A stretch of DNA of 64,000 nucleotides, taken from assembly GCA_947644595.1 (NCBI GenBank), contig CANSAE010000001.1, forward strand, positions 319,605-383,604, in the 5' to 3' direction. Numbering within the stretch: the stretch's first letter is position 1; each line of letters opens with the position of its first letter. This document shows positions 27,741 through 35,084 of the stretch, piece after piece. A model generated the notes under the pieces. That model worked only from the letters and a program-made list of their open reading frames with translations, was not told the DNA's origin and searched no databases. The DNA comes from an uncultured Clostridia bacterium (lineage in GTDB: Bacteria > Bacillota > Clostridia > Oscillospirales > Oscillospiraceae). A program made the position numbers and the translations under genes.

Positions 27741-27772
27741 GATTCCATTATATAGAAAAAAGGAGTTTTGAT

Positions 27773-28126
27773 ATGACTTTCATCTGCTACCCCAAATGCA
27801 CCACCTGCCAAAAGGCAAAGGCTTTTCTGGAATCCCAAGGTGCCGACTTCACCCTGCGGGATATTAAGACCGAACACCCGACAGAAGCCGAGCTGCGTCA
27901 ATGGCACACCCAGAGCGGCCTGCCCCTCAAGCGCTTTTTCAACACCAGCGGCCTGCAGTACAAAGCGCTGGAATTAAAGGACAAGCTTCCCTCCATGAGC
28001 GAGGACGAGCAGTACACCCTCCTGGCCACAGACGGAATGCTGGTCAAGCGCCCCATCCTTCTTTGCGGAGACAAGGTATTGGTGGGCTTTCGGGAAACCG
28101 AATGGACCGCGGCACTGAACGGATGA
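27773..28126 (+). CDS. ArsC/Spx-family protein
   Basis: A 117-residue thioredoxin-fold protein with CYPKCTTCQKAKAFLESQG at the N-terminus, including a CTTC redox pair, then RDIKTEHPTEAEL and the C-terminal LVKRPILLCGDKVLVGFRETEW. The family covers arsenate reductases and Spx-like regulators; bacterial YffB-like members have no proven arsenate activity. No other arsenic genes are nearby, so the function stays general. Its stop overlaps the sfsA start as ATGA. Confidence 0.9.
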   Translation: MTFICYPKCTTCQKAKAFLESQGADFTLRDIKTEHPTEAELRQWHTQSGLPLKRFFNTSGLQYKALELKDKLPSMSEDEQYTLLATDGMLVKRPILLCGDKVLVGFRETEWTAALNG

Positions 28127-28800
28127 CTTATAACGACATTCTCCCCGGCATCTTTCTGGACCGACCCAACCGCTTCATCGCTCAAGTGGAGATCAACGGC
28201 GTGGTGGAGATTGTCCACGTCAAAAATACCGGTCGCTGCCGGGAGCTGCTCCTCCCGGGGGCCACGGTCTATGTCCAGCACTGCTGCCATCCCGGACGTA
28301 AAACCCAGTATGATCTCATCGCCGTGAAAAAGGGGGCTCTGCTCATCAATATGGATGCCCAAGCCCCCAATAAAGTCGCCGCCGAATACCTCCCCCAGCT
28401 ATTTCCGGACCTGACTTCTCTGCGCCCGGAGGTAACATACGGCGATTCCCGTTTCGACTTCGCCATGGAAACGCCGTCAGACCACTGGTTCATCGAAGTA
28501 AAAGGCGTCACCTTGGAGCAGGACGGAATTGCCTGTTTCCCGGACGCTCCCACGCTCCGAGGCGTAAAGCACCTGAACGCGCTCACCCGCTGTCTCTCCG
28601 AAGGATATCGGGCCATGATCCTGTTCATAGTCCAGATGAAAGGTGTCACCCAATTCCACCCCAACGATATCACCCATCCGGAATTCGGCCAGGCTCTACG
28701 CACCGCGGACCATGCCGGGGTGGAGCTCCGGGCTGTGGACTGCCTGGTGACCCCCGACAGCATCATGGCCGATGCGGCGGTCCCTGTCGAATTATGTTGA
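28123..28800 (+). CDS. sfsA: SfsA-family protein (sugar fermentation stimulation homologue)
   Basis: A 225-residue protein with the SfsA layout: RFIAQVEINGVVEIVHVKNTGRCRELLLPGATVYV (OB-like N-domain) and a nuclease-fold C-domain with RFDFAMETPSDHWFIEVKGVTLEQDGIACFPDAPTLRGVKHL. SfsA is thought to be a DNA- or nucleic-acid-binding nuclease-like protein; the fermentation role comes from E. coli genetics. The start is fixed by the 4-base overlap with the ArsC-like gene. Confidence 0.93.
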   Translation: MTYNDILPGIFLDRPNRFIAQVEINGVVEIVHVKNTGRCRELLLPGATVYVQHCCHPGRKTQYDLIAVKKGALLINMDAQAPNKVAAEYLPQLFPDLTSLRPEVTYGDSRFDFAMETPSDHWFIEVKGVTLEQDGIACFPDAPTLRGVKHLNALTRCLSEGYRAMILFIVQMKGVTQFHPNDITHPEFGQALRTADHAGVELRAVDCLVTPDSIMADAAVPVELC

Positions 28801-28834
28801 CTGCGCACCCTGAATACTATAATACATAAGTGTT

Positions 28835-28850
28835 CAAATGTCAACATTTG
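28835..28850. promoter_or_regulatory. 16-bp palindrome, candidate operator of the XRE regulator
   Basis: CAAATGT-CA-ACATTTG, perfectly symmetric around two bases. It lies downstream of a possible promoter (TTGACT 28797-28802, only 15 bases, TATAAT 28818-28823) and 51 bases before the XRE gene, a position fit for autorepression. Confidence 0.5.
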
Positions 28851-28900
28851 TATTCATTAAATGCATCCTCATCGCATACACTGAAACAGAGGTGTTTTCT

Positions 28901-29158
28901 ATGGGAATGCAGCAACTGGATCCGACTTTGGTGGGGGGTGTGATCGCCCGATTCCGCGCAGAGCGCGGGATCACACAGGAGGTCCTCAGCGGCTTGTCCG
29001 ATATTGGGCGAACGCATTTGAGCGCCATTGAGCGCGGAGAACGAAAACCAACGTTGGAAACGCTGTACCGCATCAGCAACGCTTTGGATATTCCGATGAG
29101 CACCATCGTGATCGCCATTGAACAGGAAATTGCGGACCGGCAGACACAACGCAAATAA
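28901..29158 (+). CDS. Small XRE-family transcriptional regulator
   Basis: An 85-residue protein consisting almost only of a five-helix HTH domain: VIARFRAERGITQEVLSGLSDIGRTHLSAIERGERKPTLETLYRISNALDIPMSTIV. The sequence IGRTHLSAIERGERKP is the recognition-helix region. The ATG at 28901 follows GAGGTG; upstream open frame is AT-rich leader. A bidirectional terminator follows directly. Target unknown. Confidence 0.9.
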   Translation: MGMQQLDPTLVGGVIARFRAERGITQEVLSGLSDIGRTHLSAIERGERKPTLETLYRISNALDIPMSTIVIAIEQEIADRQTQRK

Positions 29159-29185
29159 AAAAGCCACCCGACTGGGTGGCTTTTC
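29157..29185. terminator. Bidirectional intrinsic terminator
   Basis: AAAAAGCCACCC, loop GACT, GGGTGGCTTTT, between the convergent XRE and DUF1836 genes. Confidence 0.9.
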
Positions 29186-29193
29186 CTATTGCC

Positions 29194-29712
29194 TTAAGGG
29201 CACAGTTCCAAAATTTCCTGCGCCAGCGCCTGTTCCGCATGCGCCTTCAGGGCCAGCGCAAGGGTCATACTCACAGACATATTTCCTTGTTCGATCATAT
29301 ACTCGGCCACATCTACCGCTTCCTTGAATGCCGCCTGGTACAGCAGCCGCACACTTTCATAAAACTGTCCCGGTGTGGTCCGTTCCAACGCATCCCGCAG
29401 TACCACTTCGACAGAGGACAGCGGCATCACCTGTTTCAAAATGCAGATGACGATCAAATACATCAGATGTTCCCGACCGTACTTTTTCTTGACTGGCGCT
29501 GGCATTACTTTCATTTTCACATAATTGTTCACCATGGAAGCAGTCAGCATCCGTTCTTTGGTGGTATAGCCCATATAGCGGTTCACAAGGCTGGTGAGCT
29601 GGTCCATATATAAATCGATATCCGGCAGTTCACTCCAGAGCGGCAGGGTCTTTTTTCCGCGTTCCTGCAAATATGCGTCTACCCGGCGTTCCTCTTCTGT
29701 CAATGGGACCAT
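29194..29712 (-). CDS. DUF1836-family protein
   Basis: A 172-residue protein. Residues about 30-130 match the DUF1836 pattern: DIDLYMDQLTSLVNRYMGY, the HTH-like MLTASMVNNYVKMKVMPAPVKKKYGREHLMYLIVICILKQVMPLSSV. The remainder is helical. Members are common in Firmicutes; the fold looks like a MerR-type winged helix, and the biochemical role is unknown. It stands alone with its own promoter and terminator. Confidence 0.88.
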   Translation of the reverse strand: MVPLTEEERRVDAYLQERGKKTLPLWSELPDIDLYMDQLTSLVNRYMGYTTKERMLTASMVNNYVKMKVMPAPVKKKYGREHLMYLIVICILKQVMPLSSVEVVLRDALERTTPGQFYESVRLLYQAAFKEAVDVAEYMIEQGNMSVSMTLALALKAHAEQALAQEILELCP

Positions 29713-29737
29713 CCCCTCGTTTTATATAGTATCTTTA

Positions 29738-29766
29738 TTTATACCATCTTTTCTTGATAATTGCAA
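29738..29766 (-). promoter_or_regulatory. Promoter of the DUF1836 gene
   Basis: On the minus strand TTGCAA (29766-29761), 17 bases, TATAAA (29743-29738). Confidence 0.65.
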
Positions 29767-29840
29767 ATCTTTTTGTGAAAACTCCATAAATTCGTTTCCA
29801 ATACTATATGCTTCCCGCTTTTTGCCGCAAAACATGCAAT

Positions 29841-29874
29841 AAACCAGGTGTTCCGGACAGGAGCACCTGGTTTT
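29841..29874 (-). terminator. Hairpin terminator after mrp
   Basis: AAACCAGGTG and CACCTGGTTT arms with a 13-base loop, 16 bases past the mrp stop. The following T-run on the minus strand is short. Confidence 0.6.
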
Positions 29875-29889
29875 CATAACGCGATTGAT

Positions 29890-30717
29890 TTACAGGGCAA
29901 GTTTGATAAAATCGCAGATTTCGGAGACATATTCCCCCGGCAGGGTGTCCACTTTTCCGTCGTCCACGGCATTGGCAATCGCCGGGTCGATGGGCAGACG
30001 CTCCACAATCTCGATGCCGTATTTCGCCGCCACTTGGTTGATGACGCTGCGGCCGTAGATATTATGCTCCTTGCCGCAGTCCGGGCATTTGAAATAGGAC
30101 ATGTTCTCTACCACGCCGACAACCGGCAGATTCAGCATAGCCGTCATTTTCACGGCCTTCTCCACGATCATGGACACCAGCTCCTGAGGCGAGGTCACGA
30201 TGACCACCGCGTCCACGGGCAGGGATTGGAACACCGTCAGCGGCACGTCGCCCGTGCCGGGAGGCATATCAACAAACATATAGTCCACGTCCTCCCATAG
30301 GACTTCCGTCCAGAACTGGGTGACCATCCCAGCAATCACCGGGCCGCGCCAAACCACGGGTTCCGTCTCGTCCGGCAGCAGGATGTTCATGGACATCACT
30401 TGGGTGCCGTTCTTGGCCCGGCTGGGGAGGATAAAATCCTCCGTACCGACGGCGTTTTCATGGATGCCGAAGGCCTGGGGAATGGATGGGCCGGTCATAT
30501 CGGCGTCCAGAATGGCGGTATTGAACCCACGGCGCTGCATCTCGCAGGCCAGCAGGCTGGTGACAAGGGACTTACCAACGCCGCCTTTGCCGCTCATGAC
30601 GGCGATGACCTTTTTTACCTTCGCGCCCTCGTGGAGCTTTTCTTTCTGGATGCCCTGGTCTTCCCGTTCGGCGCAGCTTTCGCCGCAGGAGGAGCAATCG
30701 TGATTGCAGTCTGCCAT
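29890..30717 (-). CDS. Mrp/NBP35-family iron-sulfur carrier ATPase
   Basis: A 275-residue P-loop protein. The N-terminus carries a Cys cluster (CNHDCSSCGESC), like the NBP35 branch. The deviant Walker A is MSGKGGVGKSLV, and the motif FVDMPPGTGD follows. A central C-x-x-C (KCPDCGKEH) is the shared cluster site at the dimer interface. The family carries and transfers [4Fe-4S] clusters. It is a single-gene unit with a promoter about 70 bases upstream. Confidence 0.93.
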   Translation of the reverse strand: MADCNHDCSSCGESCAEREDQGIQKEKLHEGAKVKKVIAVMSGKGGVGKSLVTSLLACEMQRRGFNTAILDADMTGPSIPQAFGIHENAVGTEDFILPSRAKNGTQVMSMNILLPDETEPVVWRGPVIAGMVTQFWTEVLWEDVDYMFVDMPPGTGDVPLTVFQSLPVDAVVIVTSPQELVSMIVEKAVKMTAMLNLPVVGVVENMSYFKCPDCGKEHNIYGRSVINQVAAKYGIEIVERLPIDPAIANAVDDGKVDTLPGEYVSEICDFIKLAL

Positions 30718-30791
30718 AATAAAACCTCGATTCGATTAAAATATGCCCTATCCCGATTGGGAGAAAATGGCAAATGTCAGAAACTGTTCTT

Positions 30792-30819
30792 ATTATACCC
30801 GGTTTTATCGGAAAGTCAA
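30792..30819 (-). promoter_or_regulatory. Promoter of mrp
   Basis: On the minus strand TTGACT (30819-30814), 16 bases, TATAAT (30797-30792). Confidence 0.75.
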
Positions 30820-30871
30820 CACGGGAAGCTGTTATTTTGAAAACAAAAGGGTGCTGAATCGCCCATACCGA

Positions 30872-31315
30872 CTATTTGGGGTTCGGAACACAAAGGCTGT
30901 ATACTAATCTCAGTTCCAGCATATCATTTTCCGGCTCGAGGTAAATTTCATATGCCTCGGTCAGGAGTTTTATGAATTGTGTCAGGGCGGCTCGGTCTCT
31001 GCGGACGAAAAAAATCGAATCCCCACGTAGGATGATGAGCGCTTCGGGGCCGGAGGCATCGGAAAGCACGATGTCCCAGAGCCGCTCTTTCGCCAGGTGG
31101 TAGGCGGCTTCGGCACAGGATAGATAGGCGTCGATTTTTTGGGGGTCAGGGACCTCTCTTGTGGGTTCGGTCTGCCATGGTTCCTCAAGCACATCGTCTG
31201 TGGAATCTGTCCATTCCAAGGGTTCTCCCAGCGCCCGCCGGGCCTCTGCCTGGTGTTCCAAATGCCGCGCCATCGCTTCATACGCAGTAAAAAAGCGAAA
31301 TCCGTAGAATTGCAT
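30872..31315 (-). CDS. Hypothetical acidic protein, divergent from two XRE regulators
   Basis: A 147-residue soluble, helix-rich and acidic protein. I recognise no domain. The ATG at 31315 follows AAAAAGGAG, chosen over an upstream ATG that lies inside the operator palindrome. Its promoter is overlapped by a 32-bp inverted repeat, and the neighbouring XRE regulators are divergent, so it is likely the regulated target of one of them. Confidence 0.75.
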   Translation of the reverse strand: MQFYGFRFFTAYEAMARHLEHQAEARRALGEPLEWTDSTDDVLEEPWQTEPTREVPDPQKIDAYLSCAEAAYHLAKERLWDIVLSDASGPEALIILRGDSIFFVRRDRAALTQFIKLLTEAYEIYLEPENDMLELRLVYSLCVPNPK

Positions 31316-31328
31316 ATTTTTCTCCTTT

Positions 31329-31360
31329 TTATAATTGCACCTGTACCGGTGCAATTATAA
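31329..31360. promoter_or_regulatory. 32-bp inverted repeat (operator) over the promoter of the hypothetical gene
   Basis: Arms of 13 bases, TTATAATTGCACC and GGTGCAATTATAA, with six bases TGTACC between. It covers the minus-strand -10 box. Confidence 0.7.
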
Positions 31361-31382
31361 CCGAATATTCTTGTAAAATCAA
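31354..31382 (-). promoter_or_regulatory. Promoter of the hypothetical acidic protein gene
   Basis: On the minus strand TTGATT (31382-31377), 17 bases, TATAAT (31359-31354). The -10 box is inside the 32-bp inverted repeat. Confidence 0.75.
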
Positions 31383-31388
31383 CACAAA

Positions 31389-31406
31389 ATGCACCTATAT
31401 CGGTGC
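31389..31406. promoter_or_regulatory. Second operator-like site with the same GCACC/GGTGC half-sites
   Basis: ATGCACC-TATATC-GGTGCG repeats the core and six-base spacing of the palindrome at 31329-31360. It lies just upstream of the GTG start of the XRE gene. The centres of the two sites are about 53 bases apart. Confidence 0.6.
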
Positions 31407-31421
31407 GTGGAGGTGTTGACC

Positions 31422-31646
31422 GTGAATCCGGAATATAAAAAGGCTTTGGGTGAGCGTATTCGTGATTTACGGAATGCCCGTGGGTTGACGCAAGAACAAG
31501 TCTCTGCACAATTACAGATTCGTGGGTGTGATATCACAAGAAGCGCATTGGCGAAAATTGAAGTGGGACAACGGCATGTTTATGCAGATGAGTTGAAGGT
31601 CTTTCGTGAAGTTTTAAATGTTTCATATGAGGATTTATTGATATAA
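31422..31646 (+). CDS. Small XRE-family regulator (first of a pair)
   Basis: A 74-residue HTH protein: ALGERIRDLRNARGLTQEQVSAQLQIRGCDITRSALAKIEVGQRHVYADELKVFREVL. The best start is GTG at 31422, six bases after GGAGGTG. An in-frame ATG at 31389 lies in the operator-like repeat and has no binding site. Composition is more AT-rich than the neighbours, which may mean it was acquired. Likely autoregulates through the GCACC repeats. Confidence 0.85.
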   Translation: MNPEYKKALGERIRDLRNARGLTQEQVSAQLQIRGCDITRSALAKIEVGQRHVYADELKVFREVLNVSYEDLLI

Positions 31647-31657
31647 GTTAAAGAAAT

Positions 31658-31870
31658 ATGAGAGAAATTTTAGCCAAACGATTGAAAGAATGCAGAACCA
31701 ATCGGGGTGTGACCCAGCAGGAAGTTGCGATTTACTGTGACATTACCGAAAAAACATACCAGAATTATGAGCTGATGACAAGGGAACCGAAATTGGAAAT
31801 ATTGATTCGTATTGCGGATTATTATGATGTTTCGTTGGATTGGCTTGTGGGACGAAGTGACCAGAAGTAG
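31658..31870 (+). CDS. Small XRE-family regulator (second of a pair)
   Basis: A 70-residue HTH protein: LAKRLKECRTNRGVTQQEVAIYCDITEKTYQNYELMTREPKLEILIRIADYYDVSLDWLVGRSD, a standard Xre domain with the DWLVGRSD ending common in Firmicute phage-like repressors. It begins 11 bases after the first regulator, so they are co-transcribed. No phage genes are nearby. Confidence 0.88.
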   Translation: MREILAKRLKECRTNRGVTQQEVAIYCDITEKTYQNYELMTREPKLEILIRIADYYDVSLDWLVGRSDQK

Positions 31871-31896
31871 GGGCGCACACATAGGTTCGCCCCTAC
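31867..31896. repeat. Extragenic GTAGGGGCG hairpin element
   Basis: GTAGGGGCG, 12-base loop, CGCCCCTAC, beginning in the stop codon of the second XRE gene. A related element with the same GTAGGGGC core occurs at 35425-35470. Probably a dispersed extragenic repeat (REP/MITE-like). Confidence 0.5.
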
Positions 31897-31945
31897 AATA
31901 TTGGAATGGGTGCCCCCAGGGGTGCGCGAACGCAGTACAAATAAT

Positions 31946-31978
31946 AAAATGAGAGGCTTTGAAAAAGCCTCTCATTTT
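31946..31978. terminator. Bidirectional intrinsic terminator
   Basis: AAAATGAGAGGCTTT, loop GAA, AAAGCCTCTCATTTT: a perfect 15-bp stem between the convergent XRE and ilvE genes. Confidence 0.9.
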
Positions 31979-31982
31979 AATT

Positions 31983-33050
31983 TTAGCACACGGGGTCTAC
32001 CCAGCCGAACGGGTCCGCAATTTTGCCCCATTGGATGCCGGTCAGCTCATCGTACAGCCGCTGAGTGACTTCGCCGATGCCGCCAGTGCCCACGGTGTAT
32101 TCCTTGCCCTCGTAGTTCAAAATGCCGATGGGCGACACCACCGCCGCGGTGCCCGTGCCCCAGGCTTCCTCCAAGGTGCCGTTTTGGATGCACTCTATCA
32201 GTTCGTCGATGGAAATGGGCCGCTCCTCCACGGTGAGGCCCCAGCTTTTCATAACCTCGATGCAGGATTTCCGGGTGATGCCGGGAAGAACGCTGCCTTC
32301 CAGCGCCGGGGTGACGACTTTGCCCGCGATTTTGAACATGACGTTCATGGACCCCACTTCCTCAATGTACTTGCGGTGCACGCCGTCCAGCCACAAAACC
32401 TGGGTATAGCCGCTCTTTTCGGCCACGTTCTCCGCGCGCATGGAAATGGCGTAGTTGGCGCCGGCCTTGGTATAGCCCGTGCCGCCCCGGACCGCACGGA
32501 CATCCCGTTCCTCAATGATGATCTTCACCGGGTTGATGCCCTCTTTATAGTAGTTGCCCACCGGGCAGCAGATAATCATACACAGGTAATGATCGGGAAT
32601 GCGCAGGCCAACGTAGTTTTCCGTACCGAATACGAAGGGGCGGATATACAGACTGGTCCCAGGCAGATGGGGCACCCATTCCTCGTCCACAGTGACCAGG
32701 GTCTTGACGGCGTTGTACATCACGTCCTCGGGCAGTTCCGGGATGCAAAGGCGCTCGCAGGAGGTGTTCATGCGGCGCACATTCTCCATGGGGCGGAACA
32801 GCTGCACCTTTCCGTTATCGGTGCGGTAGGCCTTCATACCCTCAAAGCACTCCTGGGCATAATGAAACACAGAGCAGGCGGGCATCAGTTCAATGGGACC
32901 GTAGGGCTTGATTTCCGGGTCGTGCCAGCCGCCCTGGTCGGTATCGTAGTGCATGATGAACATGTGGTCGGTCATGTAGGTGCCGAAGGGCAGGTTATGC
33001 TCGTCGGGCTTTTGCTTCGGGGCCGTCGTTTTCGTGATTTTGATTTCCAT
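31983..33050 (-). CDS. ilvE: Branched-chain amino acid aminotransferase, copy 1
   Basis: A 355-residue fold-type IV PLP enzyme. The PLP lysine lies in RGGTGYTKAGANYA; QVLWLDGVHRKYIEEVGSMNVMF and LPGITRKSC are BCAT signatures; FEGMKAYR is near the N-terminus. It interconverts Val, Leu and Ile with their 2-oxo acids. The ATG at 33050 follows GAGGAG; the open frame further upstream is the leader RNA. A T-box riboswitch precedes it. A second copy lies at 33975-35039, clearly paralogous. Confidence 0.96.
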   Translation of the reverse strand: MEIKITKTTAPKQKPDEHNLPFGTYMTDHMFIMHYDTDQGGWHDPEIKPYGPIELMPACSVFHYAQECFEGMKAYRTDNGKVQLFRPMENVRRMNTSCERLCIPELPEDVMYNAVKTLVTVDEEWVPHLPGTSLYIRPFVFGTENYVGLRIPDHYLCMIICCPVGNYYKEGINPVKIIIEERDVRAVRGGTGYTKAGANYAISMRAENVAEKSGYTQVLWLDGVHRKYIEEVGSMNVMFKIAGKVVTPALEGSVLPGITRKSCIEVMKSWGLTVEERPISIDELIECIQNGTLEEAWGTGTAAVVSPIGILNYEGKEYTVGTGGIGEVTQRLYDELTGIQWGKIADPFGWVDPVC

Positions 33051-33074
33051 ACTGTTCTCCTCTTTCTTAGCTGA

Positions 33075-33362
33075 ATTACAGAGAAATGGGAAACAAAAAA
33101 GCCCTCCATCCCTCTGCTGTTTGCAAAGAGACGGAAAGCTGAAGCTTTTCGCGGTACCACTCTTTTTCGCCCAAATGAGCGCACTCACGGACGCAGACAC
33201 GTCCTGCCTTGCTAACGGGGGCTCCGTCCTTGCCTACTCATCCTTCAGCAAAGCCGCTCAAAGACCAGTTCGCCCCGCTTCCCTCTCCGGTCTTTCACCA
33301 GCCGACCGGTTCTCTGAACAGTTCCACAAGGTTACTACTTCTTGTCAACGCGTTTGAAATTT
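33075..33362 (-). promoter_or_regulatory. T-box leader of ilvE copy 1
   Basis: Reading the minus strand: AAGAAGTAGTAA near the 5' end, the Stem I distal loop CAGAGAACCGG...GGTGAAAGACCGG, the CTGAAGG...AGTAGG...ACGG...CCGTTA elements, then the T-box core GAGTGGTACCGCG at about 33164-33152. The terminator follows, pairing GCTTTCCGTCTCTTTGC with GCAGAGGGATGGAGGGC through many G-U pairs, then TTTTTTG. The codon GTC (Val) falls where a specifier is expected in both T-boxes of this window, but I could not fold Stem I well enough to be sure. Uncharged tRNA would antiterminate ilvE. Confidence 0.93.
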
Positions 33363-33368
33363 GGGTTT

Positions 33369-33396
33369 ATTATAGCACGCTGACGGAATTTGTCAA
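33369..33396 (-). promoter_or_regulatory. Promoter of T-box leader 1
   Basis: On the minus strand TTGACA (33396-33391), 16 bases, TATAAT (33374-33369). Confidence 0.88.
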
Positions 33397-33407
33397 GAAG
33401 AAATTTA

Positions 33408-33437
33408 TTGCTGTAAAGTGTGATGTGTGGGTATGAT
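33408..33437 (+). promoter_or_regulatory. Possible promoter of the DUF4177 gene
   Basis: TTGCTG (33408-33413), 18 bases, TATGAT (33432-33437), divergent from the T-box promoter. The start codon is 20 bases downstream, so the leader is short. Confidence 0.5.
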
Positions 33438-33457
33438 TTTCATAGGAGGCGCAAGCA

Positions 33458-33640
33458 ATGAAAGAATATGCGTTTGAAACGGTCGTATATAAGGGAATCA
33501 TCGGGCTGAAGCTAACCGGTCATCGGGAAATCATAAACCGGTACGCAGAGATGGGTTACCGTTATGTAGGATACATTCCCACAGAACTCAACGGCGGCGC
33601 ATTGGTCACAGTGGACCTGATTTTTGAAAAAGACGTCTGA
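33458..33640 (+). CDS. DUF4177-like small protein
   Basis: A 60-residue protein beginning KEYAFETVVYKG and continuing HREIINRYAEMGYRYVGYIPTELNGGALVTVDLIFEK. This beta-alpha-beta pattern, with the GYRYVGYIPT turn, is that of DUF4177 proteins, which are common and of unknown function. AGGAGG lies before the ATG. A strong terminator overlaps the stop codon. Confidence 0.82.
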   Translation: MKEYAFETVVYKGIIGLKLTGHREIINRYAEMGYRYVGYIPTELNGGALVTVDLIFEKDV

Positions 33641-33662
33641 ACCAACCGTTCAGACGTCTTTT
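33628..33662 (+). terminator. Intrinsic terminator of the DUF4177 gene
   Basis: AAAGACGTCTGAA, short loop, TTCAGACGTCTTTT. The stem includes the stop codon. Confidence 0.88.
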
Positions 33663-33670
33663 CAGTTCAT

Positions 33671-33946
33671 TCAGCAGTGGTGGCCGCCGTGGCCGTGATG
33701 TCTGGCGGGGGGCGTATATGTCTCACATCCGCCGGCGCAAAGGCCGTCCGCATGGTAATTGCCGCAATAGGTCTCGCCGTCATGGCAATGGCGGCCAGAC
33801 AACGCGCAGTCCTCCACGGGGCAGACTGGGCAGGTGTCCTCCACACAACTGGCGGCGCGGCGGTGCCCATGGGCAGCGGCCGGGAACATCAGCAGCGCGG
33901 CAATGCACAGCGCCAGGGCGCCTGTCAGCAAACGATTTTTACGCAT
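33671..33946 (-). CDS. Small secreted Cys/His-rich protein
   Basis: A 91-residue protein with a signal peptide (basic RKNR, then LLTGALALCIAALLMF, cleavage near PAAAHG). The mature part has about nine cysteines and ten histidines, including SCVEDTCPVCPVEDC, HCHDGETYCGNYHADG and the tail HHGHGGHHC. This composition suggests metal binding or disulfides. I recognise no family. AGGAG lies eight bases before the ATG at 33946. It follows ilvE copy 2 by 28 bases on the same strand with no terminator between, so it may come under T-box control. Confidence 0.78.
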   Translation of the reverse strand: MRKNRLLTGALALCIAALLMFPAAAHGHRRAASCVEDTCPVCPVEDCALSGRHCHDGETYCGNYHADGLCAGGCETYTPPARHHGHGGHHC

Positions 33947-33974
33947 AGTGTCAACTCCTGTTATGATTTGATAT

Positions 33975-35039
33975 TCAGCATACCGGCTCAATCCAGCCGA
34001 AGGTATCCGGCGCGGTGCCCCACTGGATGCCTGTGAGGGTATCGTACAGCTTCTGGGAGATGGGGCCGATCTTGTTGCCGGCAATGGTGTAGCCCTTGTT
34101 GCCGTAATACAGCTCGCCGATGGGCGAGATGACTGCGGCAGTGCCCGTGCCCCAAGCTTCCTCCAAAGCGCCGCTCTGGGCCGCTTCGATCAGTTCGTCG
34201 ATGGGCAACAAACGTTCCTCCACCTCCATGCCCCAGCTATGGAGCAGGTCCAGGCAGGACTTGCGGGTCACCCCGGGCAGGATGCTGCCGTCCAGAGATG
34301 GAGTGACAATCTTGCCGTTGATCTTGAACATAACGTTCATAGAGCCCACTTCTTCCACATACTTCTGGTAGACGCCGTCCAGCCACAGGACCTGAGAAAA
34401 GCCCTTTTTCGCCGCGACCTCACCGGCCCGCAGAGAGATGGCATAGTTGGCGCCGCACTTGGTGTATCCCGTGCCGCCGCGCACCGCGCGCACGTCGTGG
34501 TCCTCCACCATGATTTTCACGGGGTTCAGGCCCTCTTTGTAGTACTTATCCACCACGCAGCAGATGATGGCGAACAGGTATTGGTTGGACGCGTGAACGC
34601 CAAGCTGAGATTCCGTGGCAATGGTCAGGGGGCGGATATACAGGCTGGTGCCCTCCTCGCTGGGGACCCAGTCCTTTTCCACTTCCAACAAGGTTTTGAG
34701 CGCCTGCATGAAGTCCTCCTCGGGAATCTGCGGGACGCAAAGGCGCTCGGCGGTGTTGTTCATACGGCGGATGTTCTCAATGGGGCGAAACATCTGGATC
34801 TTGCCTTCCTCGGTGCGGTAGGCCTTCATGCCTTCGAAGATCTCCTGGCCGTAATGGAACACCACAGCACCCAGCTCCATCTGGATGGGCGCATAGGGCA
34901 CCACACGGGGATCATGCCAGCCGCGTTCCCGGTCAAAATCCATGAGGAACATATGATCGGTGAATTCTTTGCCGAAGGGCAGACCCACCACGGGGGGCTT
35001 CACTTTTGGGGATGTAGTCTTGTTGATTTTGATCTCCAT
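33975..35039 (-). CDS. ilvE: Branched-chain amino acid aminotransferase, copy 2
   Basis: A 354-residue paralogue of the upstream BCAT, with the same signatures: FEGMKAYR, RGGTGYTKCGANYAISL with the PLP lysine, QVLWLDGVYQKYVEEVGSMNVMF and LPGVTRKSC. The two copies are similar along their full length but clearly diverged, so the duplication is not recent or the copies are under different selection. The ATG at 35039 follows AAAAGGAG. It is preceded by its own T-box leader. Confidence 0.96.
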   Translation of the reverse strand: MEIKINKTTSPKVKPPVVGLPFGKEFTDHMFLMDFDRERGWHDPRVVPYAPIQMELGAVVFHYGQEIFEGMKAYRTEEGKIQMFRPIENIRRMNNTAERLCVPQIPEEDFMQALKTLLEVEKDWVPSEEGTSLYIRPLTIATESQLGVHASNQYLFAIICCVVDKYYKEGLNPVKIMVEDHDVRAVRGGTGYTKCGANYAISLRAGEVAAKKGFSQVLWLDGVYQKYVEEVGSMNVMFKINGKIVTPSLDGSILPGVTRKSCLDLLHSWGMEVEERLLPIDELIEAAQSGALEEAWGTGTAAVISPIGELYYGNKGYTIAGNKIGPISQKLYDTLTGIQWGTAPDTFGWIEPVC

Positions 35040-35084
35040 TCTGCATTTCTCCTTTTCATCATTCGGTGAATCCGGAACGGGAAA

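Larger units (their letters stand above)
27359..27772. other. Divergent intergenic region between the sugar operon and arsC-like gene
   Basis: About 410 bases without a gene. It holds the minus-strand promoter at 27502-27531 with a 140-base leader, and the plus-strand promoter at 27712-27740. An inverted repeat AATTGCACAA (27667-27676) and TTGTGCAATT (27692-27701) lies upstream of that plus promoter. The rest is AT-rich with nothing recognisable. Confidence 0.6.

Noticed and set aside
31422..31870. Prophage immunity region
   Set aside because: Two small XRE repressors look phage-like, but no integrase, structural or replication genes surround them.
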